Shown one piece after another: positions 27,252 to 37,164 of a DNA stretch of 57,964 nucleotides. The stretch is from Bacteroidota bacterium (GTDB lineage Bacteria > Bacteroidota > Ignavibacteria > Kryptoniales > JAKASW01): contig JAJYRM010000010.1 in assembly GCA_021794075.1 (NCBI GenBank), forward strand, positions 1 to 57,964. Reading direction: 5' to 3'. The position numbers and the translations under genes are program-made. The notes beneath the pieces are model-generated. The model was not told where the DNA came from and did not search any database. It saw only the letters and a program-made list of their open reading frames with translations. Positions within the stretch are counted from its first letter, which is position 1. Each line of letters starts with the position of its first letter.

Positions 27252-28499
27252 ATGAAGACGTTTGCTAGCGTTATGATTATTGTTCTAATGGCCACTTCGG
27301 GGCACACGGCCATCGCCGGAAGCGGAGAAGGCACGAAAGAAAAGGTCATGGAACAGATAGAGAAGCTCGCGGACTATTGCTCCACGACACTTCTCGATAA
27401 TAAGGGAGAATCGAAGTGCGATTACAATATCACGCTCGGCAAATGGTTACCTTATGAGCCCGCCTGGCATACCGGTCAGATAATCAACGCGCTAGTCAAA
27501 ACTTATAAACTGACTGGCGACGAAAAATATCTAGCATACGCAAAGAAAGCTGCCGACTGGTGGTGCGGCCTGAAAATCACAAACAATCCAAAACTTGACG
27601 GCCTTGTCATGGGGGTGCACGGCGATTATGTCGGAGACTACATCGTATTCTCGACGATCTCAGACGGTACCCCGGGGCTCTTTAGACTGTACAGAGCAAC
27701 AAAAATTGGAAAGTACGCGGAAGTCCCAACCGACGCCGGCAGGTGGCTACTTGAGCACATGTATGTCCCCGAGGAGGGGGTATTCTACGATGCCATTAAC
27801 GCGAAGACGGGGGAGGTGATGAAACAACACAGTCCATTCTGGCCGAATAAAAAGCATCAGACACTCTTTGACGTAGCGCGGCCTAACAACGAAGGCTCAC
27901 TTTTCCTCGATATGTACAAATACACCGGCAACGAGAAATACAAAGAAGTCTTTCTGTCGATATGCAACAGCCTTGTAGAGAAGCAAGGCCCTCAAGGACT
28001 TTGGATGAGATTCACGCCGAACAATCTCGCTGACAGCACGTTCCATCCGCGTTTCAACCTGTGGTACGCGGAGTCGCTGCTAAACGGTTACGACATCACG
28101 CATGACAGAAAATACCTTGAAGCCGCGGTAAAGACCCTGAAGACCTATCAGGACGCACAGCAGAAAGACGGAACAATCTATTACAAGAACTATCTCAACG
28201 GGATGTTCGACAATAACTCTGTAGCGGGCTCGGCCGTTGCTTTCGCCGGAATTCTCTGGATAAGGCTGGTCAAATACGGAGTTGGTTCTCAATTCAAACA
28301 CAGCATCGAGCTCTCATACAAGTGGATCTCAAAGAATCACTTCGCGTATGATCACCCCGACGCCAATCTGGCTGGCGCGGTGATGGATATTACCCAAAAA
28401 GACAAAGATGGTAAATTCATGATAACTGAAAGAGATCTCGGGTCAACCTTCGGTCTGAGATTCCTGATCGATTACTACAAATACAAGTATGAACGTTAA
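27252..28499 (+). CDS. Secreted (alpha/alpha) toroid protein, probable carbohydrate-active enzyme of unknown specificity
   Basis: About 415 residues from ATG 27252 (TTGGAG just upstream; the in-frame TTG 27240 is part of that site). Signal peptide SVMIIVLMATSGHTAIAG. The body repeats paired helices: WHTGQIINALVKTYKLTGDEKYLAYAKKAADWW, spread over several segments, then LFRLYRATKIGKYAEV, LFLDMYKYTGNEKYKEVF and RKYLEAAVKTLKTYQD. This helical-hairpin periodicity is that of (alpha/alpha)6 barrels used by GH88/GH105 hydrolases, epimerases and several polysaccharide lyases. I do not see the GH105 active-site signature, so I leave it unassigned. Its place between a symporter and two GH28 genes suggests work on pectin fragments in the periplasm. 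Confidence 0.65.
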   Translation: MKTFASVMIIVLMATSGHTAIAGSGEGTKEKVMEQIEKLADYCSTTLLDNKGESKCDYNITLGKWLPYEPAWHTGQIINALVKTYKLTGDEKYLAYAKKAADWWCGLKITNNPKLDGLVMGVHGDYVGDYIVFSTISDGTPGLFRLYRATKIGKYAEVPTDAGRWLLEHMYVPEEGVFYDAINAKTGEVMKQHSPFWPNKKHQTLFDVARPNNEGSLFLDMYKYTGNEKYKEVFLSICNSLVEKQGPQGLWMRFTPNNLADSTFHPRFNLWYAESLLNGYDITHDRKYLEAAVKTLKTYQDAQQKDGTIYYKNYLNGMFDNNSVAGSAVAFAGILWIRLVKYGVGSQFKHSIELSYKWISKNHFAYDHPDANLAGAVMDITQKDKDGKFMITERDLGSTFGLRFLIDYYKYKYER

Positions 28500-28563
28500 G
28501 CACTCCGATGATGGAAATAAATAAACTGCGTGCTTTGGTCTTTCAAATCGGAGAAGTATTGGA

Positions 28564-30156
28564 ATGAAATATCTCGCCTTTCTATTGATCTTGTCGATTC
28601 CCGTTGTCCTGTTTGGTCGCACCGGGGGGTGTTTTAGCGTCACCGAGTTTGGGGCGGCCGGCGATGGAGTCACGATGAATACCGTGTCGATTCAGTCGGC
28701 AATTGACGAATGTTCAAAGAGCGGTGGAACTGTCTATTTCCCGGCCGGCAAGTATCTGACAGGATCTTTATACTTGAGAAGTGACGTCACGATTTATCTT
28801 GAGAACGGCGCGACGATTTTTGGAAGCGGTAAGCTTACCGACTACAAGGCGCATTTCCCCCGCGTGAAGTCGCTGAACGACGCTTTTCTTAAATACAGCT
28901 TGTTCTATGCGGAAGGGGAGAAGAACATTTCAATCGAGGGGCACGGCGTGATCGACGGACAGGGGCAACTCTTCAAAGTCACGACCAGGAAGAAACCTGA
29001 AAGATACATGAACAGGCCGTTCATAATACGGTTTGTTCGTTGCAGCAATGTCAGAGTAGAAGGGGTCTCTCTGAGAAATTCAGCGATGTGGATGCAGCAG
29101 TATCTCGCCTGCGATGGGCTTACGGTGAGGGATATAGATGTGTTCAACCATGTAAACCAAAACAATGACATGATCGACATAGATGGCTGCAGGAACGTGG
29201 TCGTCGAAGGCTGCAGGGGTGATACAGACGACGATGGAATCGTTCTCAAAAGCACGTCGAAATATCCGGATGAGAACATCTCGATAACGAATTGTATTGT
29301 AAGTAGCCATTGCAATGCCATCAAGCTCGGAACGGAATCCGTCGCGGGATTCAAGAACATTTGCATCTCTAACATCGTCATAAAACCTTCGATCGTGAAG
29401 CAAGTTATCTTCGGCTACCCGGAGGGGACAAGCGGAATCACGCTCGCCGAGGTGGACGGTGGCACTCTTGAAAACGTCAACATATCCGGCATCGTGATGG
29501 ATGGGCCCCGCGTCCCTATCTTCCTAAGGCTTGGAGACATGCACAGGCAATACGACACAACGGAGTCGCAGCCGGAGGTGGGCAATTTCAATAACGTGAG
29601 CATTTCGAACCTGGTGGCTTTAAACGTGGGGTCCGTGGGATGCTCGATAACAGGACTTCCCGGACATCCAATCGAAGGCATATCGCTAAGCAATATACGA
29701 ATATCATTCGCGGGTGGAATTGAGAATGGAATCGCGAGCGAGTCGCCGCGAGAGCTCAGCGCACACTATCCGGAAAGCACGATGTGGGGCACTCTTCCCG
29801 CTTATGGTTTCTTTCTGTGGCACGCGCGAGACATCACCTTGAACAATATCGAGCTGAATTTCATGCACAAGGACTCACGTCCTGCCGTGTATGCTGACGA
29901 TGTAGCGGGACTGACGGTTCTTGGACTGAAGGCTGATGTGTCCGCAAATGCTGACGGCTTCATGTCTCTCGGGAATGTCCGTAACGCGCTGATACACGGC
30001 TGCCAACCTCTGGAAGAGACAACGAACTTCATTCGCTTCACAGGCAAGGTAAGTGGCGTCGATTTGATAGGGAATGACTTGCGGCTGATCACGAATGTGT
30101 ATGCTCCCGATACGATTGAAGGCGTGCGGACCGAAGCCAACCTGGTGGGAAGATAA
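28564..30156 (+). CDS. Secreted GH28-family polygalacturonase-like glycosidase
   Basis: 530 residues; signal peptide MKYLAFLLILSIPVVLFG; GGAGAAG upstream. The N-terminal EFGAAGDGVTMNTVSIQSAIDECSKSGG segment (split here for length) and VYFPAGKYLTGSLYL are the standard GH28 opening. The beta-helix carries the acidic residues as NNDMIDIDG and GDTDDDGIVLKS, corresponding to the N-T-D and D-D motifs. The region equivalent to the fungal G-H-G reads HCNAIKLGTES, so the histidine is missing there, as in many bacterial exo-type GH28 enzymes I recall. Predicted to hydrolyse galacturonosyl or rhamnogalacturonan linkages in the periplasm or outside. It is in line with the gene at 30167, ten bases downstream. 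Confidence 0.87.
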   Translation: MKYLAFLLILSIPVVLFGRTGGCFSVTEFGAAGDGVTMNTVSIQSAIDECSKSGGTVYFPAGKYLTGSLYLRSDVTIYLENGATIFGSGKLTDYKAHFPRVKSLNDAFLKYSLFYAEGEKNISIEGHGVIDGQGQLFKVTTRKKPERYMNRPFIIRFVRCSNVRVEGVSLRNSAMWMQQYLACDGLTVRDIDVFNHVNQNNDMIDIDGCRNVVVEGCRGDTDDDGIVLKSTSKYPDENISITNCIVSSHCNAIKLGTESVAGFKNICISNIVIKPSIVKQVIFGYPEGTSGITLAEVDGGTLENVNISGIVMDGPRVPIFLRLGDMHRQYDTTESQPEVGNFNNVSISNLVALNVGSVGCSITGLPGHPIEGISLSNIRISFAGGIENGIASESPRELSAHYPESTMWGTLPAYGFFLWHARDITLNNIELNFMHKDSRPAVYADDVAGLTVLGLKADVSANADGFMSLGNVRNALIHGCQPLEETTNFIRFTGKVSGVDLIGNDLRLITNVYAPDTIEGVRTEANLVGR

Positions 30157-30166
30157 AGGTCTCGAT

Positions 30167-31660
30167 ATGCGGAATACCAAGAGCCTCCTTGAGCGCTGCG
30201 GCCGCACGATACATTTATCCTTGGCGGCCACCGTGCTCCTATTTTTGACAGGCTTAAATGAGCCACGAGCCGCAGTCGGCATCGCCCCGCTAAGTCTGAA
30301 TGTAACCCAATTTGGCGCGGTCGGAAATGGAAGGACCCTTTGCACTTCCGCGATGCAGGCGGCGATTGATTCATGTTCAAAATCGGGTGGAGGAACTGTA
30401 GTTGTTCCACCCGGAACTTACGTCACAGGATCATTAGCGCTCGGGAAGGGCGTCAAACTATACCTTGAAAAGGGTGCGATCCTTCTTGGAAGTAGTAATA
30501 TGTCCGATTGGTCTTTGGGAGTCCTGATACTTGCTCAGGATGCGGACAGCGTCGGAGTGAACGGAGACGGTATCATCGACGGGAACGGTAGGACTTTCTG
30601 GGACCACGGCAGCCGCCCCTTCGTCAGGCCAAACGGTCTCTTAAGATTCGAGAAATGTACCGGCGTCTCGATCCGCGAGATTCATCTGATCAATTCCCCG
30701 AAGTTCACGGTCTATCTTGATGGTTGCTCACATGTTCAAATCGAGGGGATTCAGATTAAGAATTCGCTCGACTCGCCGAACACCGACGGTGTCGATGTCG
30801 CAAACAGCTCCAATGTCCTCATCACTGGATGTTACATGGAAACAGGGGACGACGCCGTGTGTCTGAAATCCAGCAGACGTGGATCGGTTGTCGCCCATGT
30901 CGTGGTCAGAAATTGTCGTCTCGTTACCGACGATACGGCGCTAAAGCTTGGCACCGGCTCCAAAGGAACGATCTCCGACTGTACCTTCACCGATATTGAA
31001 ATTCCTGAAGCCACAAACGGCATAGGCCTGTTCATGAAAGATGGCGGGGCGTTCGAGAGAATAGAATTTTCAGACATTAGCATGATGTCCACTGCCAGGC
31101 CCCTGAAGCAATATTTCCCGCGAAACGGTGGAGCTGCGTATTGGCTTGAGGTCCTGAAAAAGAGAGAAGACTTTCCGATCTTTGTCGATAGCGAGTCAAG
31201 AAGCCCTAACTCTTCGGTCGGCACAATTCGAAACATCGCCTTTCGAAATCTTGAAATCCGAACGTCAGATGGTAATTGCCTCCTTGAAGGAAGGAAAGAG
31301 CGGTCCCTCGTCGGAATAACCATGAGCGACATACGAATGATCGTCGAGAGGGAGAAGAGTTACGTCGGAAGAACCAAACCGCGCGGAACTCGGACCCTCC
31401 GGGAGAAGTCTTCAAATGATTACGCTTCTGTTCCCTCATATTTCACTTTCGCTTACGTCGAGGGCCTAAGACTTAGGAACCTAGTGGTAGAAGTCTCGCG
31501 TGAGGCCGGTTCTTTTCCAATGTACGGTGTCTGGGGCAACTCTGTTAATGGGGCTTCCGTTGATTCCGTGAAGATAATAAGTCGACATGAAGTGAAAGGC
31601 CGTCCAGTCATTAAGTTCACCAGAAGCAAGAATGTCGCAATCGACGGACGCGCGCTGTGA
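30167..31660 (+). CDS. Second GH28-family polygalacturonase-like glycosidase
   Basis: About 497 residues from ATG 30167, 10 bases after the previous stop (AAAGGT upstream). The longer frame from 30095 would overlap the first GH28 and is unlikely. The N-terminus LSLAATVLLFLTGL is a signal region. FGAVGNGRTLCTSAMQAAID, then VVPPGTYVTGSLAL and LYLEKGAILLGS mark GH28. Acidic motifs are SPNTDGVDV (N-T-D) and GDDAVCLKSS (D-D), with DTALKLGTGS in place of the G-H-G segment. The two tandem GH28 genes differ clearly in sequence, which suggests complementary linkage preferences on one pectic polymer. Confidence 0.86.
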   Translation: MRNTKSLLERCGRTIHLSLAATVLLFLTGLNEPRAAVGIAPLSLNVTQFGAVGNGRTLCTSAMQAAIDSCSKSGGGTVVVPPGTYVTGSLALGKGVKLYLEKGAILLGSSNMSDWSLGVLILAQDADSVGVNGDGIIDGNGRTFWDHGSRPFVRPNGLLRFEKCTGVSIREIHLINSPKFTVYLDGCSHVQIEGIQIKNSLDSPNTDGVDVANSSNVLITGCYMETGDDAVCLKSSRRGSVVAHVVVRNCRLVTDDTALKLGTGSKGTISDCTFTDIEIPEATNGIGLFMKDGGAFERIEFSDISMMSTARPLKQYFPRNGGAAYWLEVLKKREDFPIFVDSESRSPNSSVGTIRNIAFRNLEIRTSDGNCLLEGRKERSLVGITMSDIRMIVEREKSYVGRTKPRGTRTLREKSSNDYASVPSYFTFAYVEGLRLRNLVVEVSREAGSFPMYGVWGNSVNGASVDSVKIISRHEVKGRPVIKFTRSKNVAIDGRAL

Positions 31661-31883
31661 TGCCCGATGTAGTCGGGTCGTAGCATTTCAAGCCTTTGCG
31701 TTCGTAAAGATTCTTGACGGACTTACTCTCCCTTCTTGCTAATTGATCCATCTCCCTCTATCGTCCTTCGTGCTTCGCGTGGGAAAACGCGCTATGACCG
31801 GTACGATTTAAACCGGATAAGGCGTCGACTCACCGTTTTCGACTCGACGGAAAGGGAGCTGGCAAATCGATTTCTGTCGACGA

Positions 31884-33821
31884 ATGATTATCGCTGAAAG
31901 CAAACATACGGGGATCTATGTCAAACTCACTGGCATTTTGCCTTGGAGGTCCGCACCCGCATTTGATTTCCTTCTAAATTTGTCGATCGGATTCATCACG
32001 TTTGGACACCTTTGTTATTCCGGCGGAAAACGCCTTCGCTCAGGAGAATTGGCCGACGCCTTACGTGGTACTGTACGATTGCAATACATCGGCAGCTTTC
32101 ACAAGTACGGTCCGCGAAAACGACCTGTTCGCCTCCGCGTCGAAATTTATCCTTAGCGATATCCTAGCAGATTCCACAAGCCGGGGGGCTTATTCTCGGT
32201 GGGGTTCGCCGACACGGGCTCGGTGGACATGTCATTTCTCAACAGATCGTTACCTCTTCCCGATACAGGCAAGCCGTCCGGTCAGAACTATCATTTTATC
32301 GTGTCGAGCAAGATCGCTGGCTATGCGCTTCCGGTATCGGTGCTCGACCGCGCTACCTATACTCATGTCGTTGACGGCAACGCCGCGTGCGTTTCCATTA
32401 CATCCGGCAACATCGCCACGGTATGTCTCGCGGCAGTAGGCAAGATTCTCCCGCTGCCGGAAAAGATACGCGACTACTGGAAATCGCTGAAGGCCGCGAA
32501 TACATCACTTGTCATCAACCCGCAGATCGATGTTGTCCCCGCATCGCTCAAGCTGAGTCCATGCGGATCGACGACCATCACCATTACCGTGACCGACTGC
32601 GACTGTCTGCCACTCGGTGGAAGGGCGCTCGCGATGGAGGCCACGGCCGGAACGCCTGCAACTTCAATTGCGATCACGGACGATCACAGGAAGGCGACCC
32701 TGACCTTCACGGCAGACGAGTCGAAAAGGCATGAAGTTGTCACGGCCTGGCTGCATGACGCCGTAACTGTCGAGTACGACACGTCGACGTACAGCGGTCA
32801 GTCTACGCTGGTCATCGGCGAAGAGGCGGCTGCGGACTTATGGGTGCTCGACTTCGACATGCGAAAATCGAGGAGAGGTTACAATGATGAGATTGACGGC
32901 AACTCGGACGGGACGGAGTGGACTCAGAAGAACACTTTCTGGACACAGCACGCGCGTGGCAAGATCTTCGCCACGCCGAACGGTGACGACAACAGGGAGT
33001 TCAATGTCATCGATACGACGAGGAGCGTGTCCGGACTGTATCAATGGCGCCAGTTTGCGAAGCGCACATACACCGACCTGACGCCGGGCGCTTGTCCTGT
33101 CACAACGTTCTAGATGAGCGGCACGACGCAGAACTTTGTGGCCGTGTCCGATGAGGAAACTAAAGGCGAATCGAGCTTCGAGTATACTGTCGATCATTCG
33201 ACAGATTTGTTCGACGCGGAGGTGCCGTTCACTCAAGCTTCAAACTATGCGTACGTTTGGCCGATGACCGGCCATAGGGTCAATGATGATGGTGTCTCGG
33301 AGTCTTCGAGCCAGTCGATGCGCATGAAGTGGATAAGCACATTCGGGGAAGTGGGGGCGTCGGCGCTTTTCCAGACGCCAGGCTTTTCGATAGTTCCGCT
33401 CTACTCGGACATTACGCTGCTAGGCTATTCGATTTATATTAGCCACTCATCGTCTGGATATCTCTCCGACCTGACATGCTATTATTCGCGAGACGAGTGC
33501 GTTGCCACATTGAAGCCGTTTTCCGCAGTGACGGCGGTGAAGGAGAATCCTCTGCCGCTGAAGTTTTTACGCGGGTAGAACTATTCGAATCCGTTTGATC
33601 CGGTGACATCGATTAGTTATCAGATGTCGGCGGCCGGCAGGGTGACTTTGAAAGTTCATGATATTCTTGGGAGGGACGTAGCGACGCTGGTAAACGAAGT
33701 TCAGAATCCCGGGAAGTATGAAGTGGATTTTGAAGGGAGCAGGCTGCCAAGCGGCGTTTACTTCTATCGGCTGACGGCAGGGAGGTTTACCGAAGTGAAG
33801 AAGCTGATGCTTATCAAGTAG
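31884..33821 (+). pseudogene. Decayed secreted T9SS protein gene (two frameshifts, two in-frame TAG)
   Basis: Four consecutive pieces read as one secreted protein. A hydrophobic segment (FLLNLSIGFITFG, codons in the frame of 31884) shifts near 32009-32013 into a frame giving IPAENAFAQENWP, a signal-peptide end. That frame shifts again at a run of six G (32183-32188); seven G would restore it. The next frame runs through an Ig-like stretch (LKLSPCGSTTITITVTDCDC) to TAG at 33111-33113, continues in the same frame to TAG at 33576-33578, then completes a T9SS sorting domain (NYSNPFDPVTS, SGVYFYRLTAG) up to 33821. Both TAGs fall where Gln is expected or tolerated (the family has Q-N-Y-P-N-P-F-N-P), so CAG to TAG changes are likely. 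The spacer 31661-31883 holds nothing recognisable. Sequencing error could explain the G-run shift but not all lesions. Confidence 0.75.
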
Positions 33822-33923
33822 AGGATCTGACGCCTTCTTTTCTTGGCCCCCCTCAGGTGCACTGTCACCATTCGACTCCGTCCAGATTTCATCGGGACTC
33901 GTCGAGGGTGACGTGTGCTTTTT

Positions 33924-36584
33924 TTACCTGACCGTTAGTGTACCCCTCAATCTAATGTCCTTGGACGAAGCGCCGATCATAATGTGAAATTCGCCCGGCT
34001 CAACGACCCGTTTTAGGTGTCCGTTGATCATTGACAGCAAGTCTGGTGTAATCTTGAACTCGACCTCTTTTGTTTCGCCTGCTTTGATGTGAATACGCTT
34101 GAAGCCTTTTAGGGCAATGACGGGGACGGCTACTGAAGTGTATAACTCATGTATATAAAGCTGAGGCACTTCATCGCCGTCGACCTTACCGGCGTTGGTA
34201 ATCTTGAAACGGGCGACTACATCTTGATTAGCCTTAATCACTTTCTTGCTAAGAGTAAGGTCGCTATAAACGAACTTCGTGTAGCTCAGCCCGTAGCCGA
34301 ACGGGAATAACGGCTCACCGGTAAGGTTCACGTAACTGTTTCCTCTGCCGGTAGGCAAATGGTCGTAGTAAAGGGGGAGCTGCCCCTCGAATGCCGGGAA
34401 CGTGATCGGGAGTCTCCCTGCAGGATTGTAATCGCCGAACAAAACGTTCGCGACCGCTGCTCCGCCAAGCTCTCCGGGATACCATACATCGATTATTCCC
34501 GGAACTTTGTCAATCCAATGTTCCATGGTGATGGCGCTTCCGCCGACGAGGATAACCACCGTAGGCACCCCGGTCGCCGCGACTGCTTTTATCTCCTCTT
34601 CCTGGTGGCCCGGAAGACTCAATTTGGCTCTGTCGCGGAATTCTCCTTCCTCTATTCCTACAGTTACTATGGCGGCATCGCTCTTCCTGGCAAGGGCGAC
34701 TGCCTGGTCTATCATTTGGCGCCAGTCGTCCTTAACGCCCGCGTTCCAGATGAGCTCGCAGCGCACATCTCCATCCGTCGTGTAGAACTGGATCCTTATG
34801 TCGTACTCTTTTCCATTTTGGAACTCATACTCGACAGTCGACCTGCCGAATGATTTTTGAATCCAGTCGTTAATGACCAGGCTGTCGTTTATAAAAAGCC
34901 GATAGCCGTCATTTCCTTCGATTCCAATCTTGACTTTCCCGTTCTCAGGTCCGATGATTTTTCCATTCCACTCCACTGAATACCAATCGCGATCGAGTTT
35001 TGCTTCGTTCGGCGAAAACAGCGTCCATCTGAAATCCACAGACTTGTCTACTTGTGTGAATGCTGGCTCTCCAAGAAATTGCGGATTGCTAAAATATTTG
35101 CCGAGCAACCCTTTTTCAATTTTCCCCTTATAAATGCACGATAGATTTTCACTTGGGACGGGAACATACTTGACACTTTCACGGCCGCAACCGGGAGCAT
35201 AATTCACGTCGGCTTTGGTTTCGTCCTTTATCCCGTCAAGTAAATTGACAACGTTCCCTGGCGGCCGGCTGTAACCGCCAAGCCTTCCTTCCACAGCATC
35301 CGGCCCGATAACCGCAATGGTCTTCAAATTCTTACTCAATGGAAGAATGTTATTTTGATTCTTAAGGAGTACTATCGATTCTTCGGCAGCCTTTTCTGCC
35401 AATTGACGGTGCGCGGGACTATCGTTCAGCTCCGCCGCTCTCTCAGGGGTCACATAAGGATGATCGAACAGGCCCAGCTCGAATTTCGCCGTCAAGACCC
35501 TTCTGACCGCGTTATTCAGCACTGATTCTTTGATCAATCCATCCTTGACAGCTTTATAGAACATCGGGAACTGGGAATACGAAGTTTGAAGCAATACGTC
35601 CAGTCCTGCGTTCAAAGCCTTCTCGGTGGCGACGGCATAATTGGGCGCGGTGAAATGCAAGTCGGTGGCGCCGGGGACCGCTCCGGCGTCGGATACGACA
35701 TAGCCTTTAAATCCCCAGTCTTTTCTCAACACCGTGGTTAGAAGCCAGCTGTTCGCGGAACAAGGGATGCCGTCAAAGGAATTATAAGACGCCATTATGG
35801 AATTAGCGTGGCCCTCTTGAATCGATGCTTTAAATGCGGGAAAGTAAATCTCATCCATCAGCCTCTTGCTAAAGTTTATCGGGTAACTGTCTCTCCCACC
35901 CGCGCCGAAATTTGCGACGAAATGTTTCGGGGTGGCAACGACACCAAGCTTCTCAAACTGGGATACGAACGCGACCGCCATTTGGGATGTCAGGAAGGGA
36001 TCCTCTCCGTATGTCTCTTCGGTTCTGCCCCATCTTACGTCACGGGCAATATTGATCACGGGAGAGAAAACCTGCCTGATGCCTCTCGACCTGGTCTCTG
36101 AAGCGATCGCGTGTGCGACCTGTTTCATCAGTGGGACGTCGAATGTCGCGGCGAGTCCGATTGCTTCGGGGAAGGCGGTTGCACCGGGCCTTATCAATCC
36201 ATGGAGCGCTTCGTCAAAAGGAATGATGGGGATCCCCAGCCGCGTGTCGTCGATGAAATATTTTTGAACGGCATTTATTTCTTCCGCCTCCGATTCCGCG
36301 GTCCCGGAATTGCTGTAGTTGAACATTTGTCCGGCGGCATTGTCTGACTTTGCCTGCGTACCGAACTGCAAGCCGAACACTCCCTCCTTGTATTTATTCA
36401 GTCCTCCATTAAGGTCGGCGGGGATCATGAAGAGCTGCCAGAATTTCTCCTTCAGAGTCATTCGGGAGAGTAGATCGTCGACTCTTTTGTCTATCGGCAG
36501 CTTGGGGTTTTTATAGAGTGGGGTCTGACAAAACGCGGCTGTTGCAAGGAATCCGAGGAGTAAAGGGAGTACAATTCTTTTCAT
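33924..36584 (-). CDS. Secreted GH3-family beta-glycosidase with inserted PA14 domain
   Basis: 886 residues with signal peptide MKRIVLPLLLGFLATAAFCQ. GH3 N-terminal barrel: VDDLLSRMTLKEKFWQL, VFSPVINIARDVRWGRTEE, YGEDPF, VVATPKHFVANF. The nucleophile Asp is in GYVVSDAGAV (about residue 300). The second domain follows (EESIVLLKNQNNILPLS, VAVIGPDA-like TIAVIGPDAVEGRLGG). A PA14 insertion (LLGKYFSNPQFLGEPAF to DGYRLFINDSLVINDW) sits at about residues 475-610. After it come the rest of the second domain and a C-terminal fibronectin-III-like domain (PLFPFGYGLSYTKF). This is the layout of PA14-GH3 beta-glucosidases and xylosidases. It faces the pectin cluster on the opposite strand, so it has its own promoter. 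Confidence 0.9.
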   Translation of the reverse strand: MKRIVLPLLLGFLATAAFCQTPLYKNPKLPIDKRVDDLLSRMTLKEKFWQLFMIPADLNGGLNKYKEGVFGLQFGTQAKSDNAAGQMFNYSNSGTAESEAEEINAVQKYFIDDTRLGIPIIPFDEALHGLIRPGATAFPEAIGLAATFDVPLMKQVAHAIASETRSRGIRQVFSPVINIARDVRWGRTEETYGEDPFLTSQMAVAFVSQFEKLGVVATPKHFVANFGAGGRDSYPINFSKRLMDEIYFPAFKASIQEGHANSIMASYNSFDGIPCSANSWLLTTVLRKDWGFKGYVVSDAGAVPGATDLHFTAPNYAVATEKALNAGLDVLLQTSYSQFPMFYKAVKDGLIKESVLNNAVRRVLTAKFELGLFDHPYVTPERAAELNDSPAHRQLAEKAAEESIVLLKNQNNILPLSKNLKTIAVIGPDAVEGRLGGYSRPPGNVVNLLDGIKDETKADVNYAPGCGRESVKYVPVPSENLSCIYKGKIEKGLLGKYFSNPQFLGEPAFTQVDKSVDFRWTLFSPNEAKLDRDWYSVEWNGKIIGPENGKVKIGIEGNDGYRLFINDSLVINDWIQKSFGRSTVEYEFQNGKEYDIRIQFYTTDGDVRCELIWNAGVKDDWRQMIDQAVALARKSDAAIVTVGIEEGEFRDRAKLSLPGHQEEEIKAVAATGVPTVVILVGGSAITMEHWIDKVPGIIDVWYPGELGGAAVANVLFGDYNPAGRLPITFPAFEGQLPLYYDHLPTGRGNSYVNLTGEPLFPFGYGLSYTKFVYSDLTLSKKVIKANQDVVARFKITNAGKVDGDEVPQLYIHELYTSVAVPVIALKGFKRIHIKAGETKEVEFKITPDLLSMINGHLKRVVEPGEFHIMIGASSKDIRLRGTLTVR

Positions 36585-37164
36585 GATGTCAAACGCCTCT
36601 TTCTCAGGTTGCTTAAGTGTGAGTCTCTCTAATTACTTTTAGTCCGGCGAGTCGCCTCGTAGCCTCCGCCTGGTTGGTAGATTTGAAGAGGTCCACGGAG
36701 CAAAGTTAGGGAAACATTGCGCGCATATTCGTTACCGATTACCTTCCGACAAGTGGATGGAAGTACCGACTTTGAATTGTTACAGGATCAAGTCGTGCTA
36801 CTGCGTAAGTTAGCGATCCGACCGGGTATTGACAACCCGCCATTTTAATAAAGGCACGCCATAGAGAAGTATATACTCTCGCCCGCCAAAATGGATGAAA
36901 GGGGCTTCGGGTTCGGCCCTGGGAGGCAAAAATCGGTTCAAATAATGGCCGCTTTGAAGGAGCGTGCGCCAAAATTCTCTAAATGGGCTTGAAGGCTCAT
37001 TGTGAGGAGCTTCACTAATACTGAATCATGTGTTGTATAGATTTGCCGTTGTGATTGGAACATGTAGAAATAGTCCGTCATTGACAAAATTGTTGTGGGC
37101 GTCCGAGTCGCGCATTTTGGGAATTAACGGAGGGCTACGAACCCAACAAAATGGACGCATTGTC
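36585..37164. other. 580-base spacer upstream of GH3 and of two small genes
   Basis: Divergent regulatory space. It must hold the promoter of the GH3 gene on the reverse strand and that of the small genes on the forward strand. Open frames here (for example 36739-36972 on the minus strand) lack ribosome-binding sites and family resemblance. TTGACA at 36829-36834 has no suitable -10 partner. A GGAGGG at 37127-37132 is too far from the next ATG to serve it. Confidence 0.45.

Noticed and set aside
31664-31678. CCCGA/TCGGG hairpin after the second GH28 as terminator
   Set aside because: Five-base stem and no T-tract. Too weak to list.
31884-33821. Reassignment of TAG to glutamine
   Set aside because: Only this gene has in-frame TAGs, it also carries frameshifts, and other genes and short frames in the window end normally at TAG.
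36829-36849. TTGACA followed by TTTAAT as a promoter
   Set aside because: The spacing of 9 bases is incompatible with sigma-70-type recognition.
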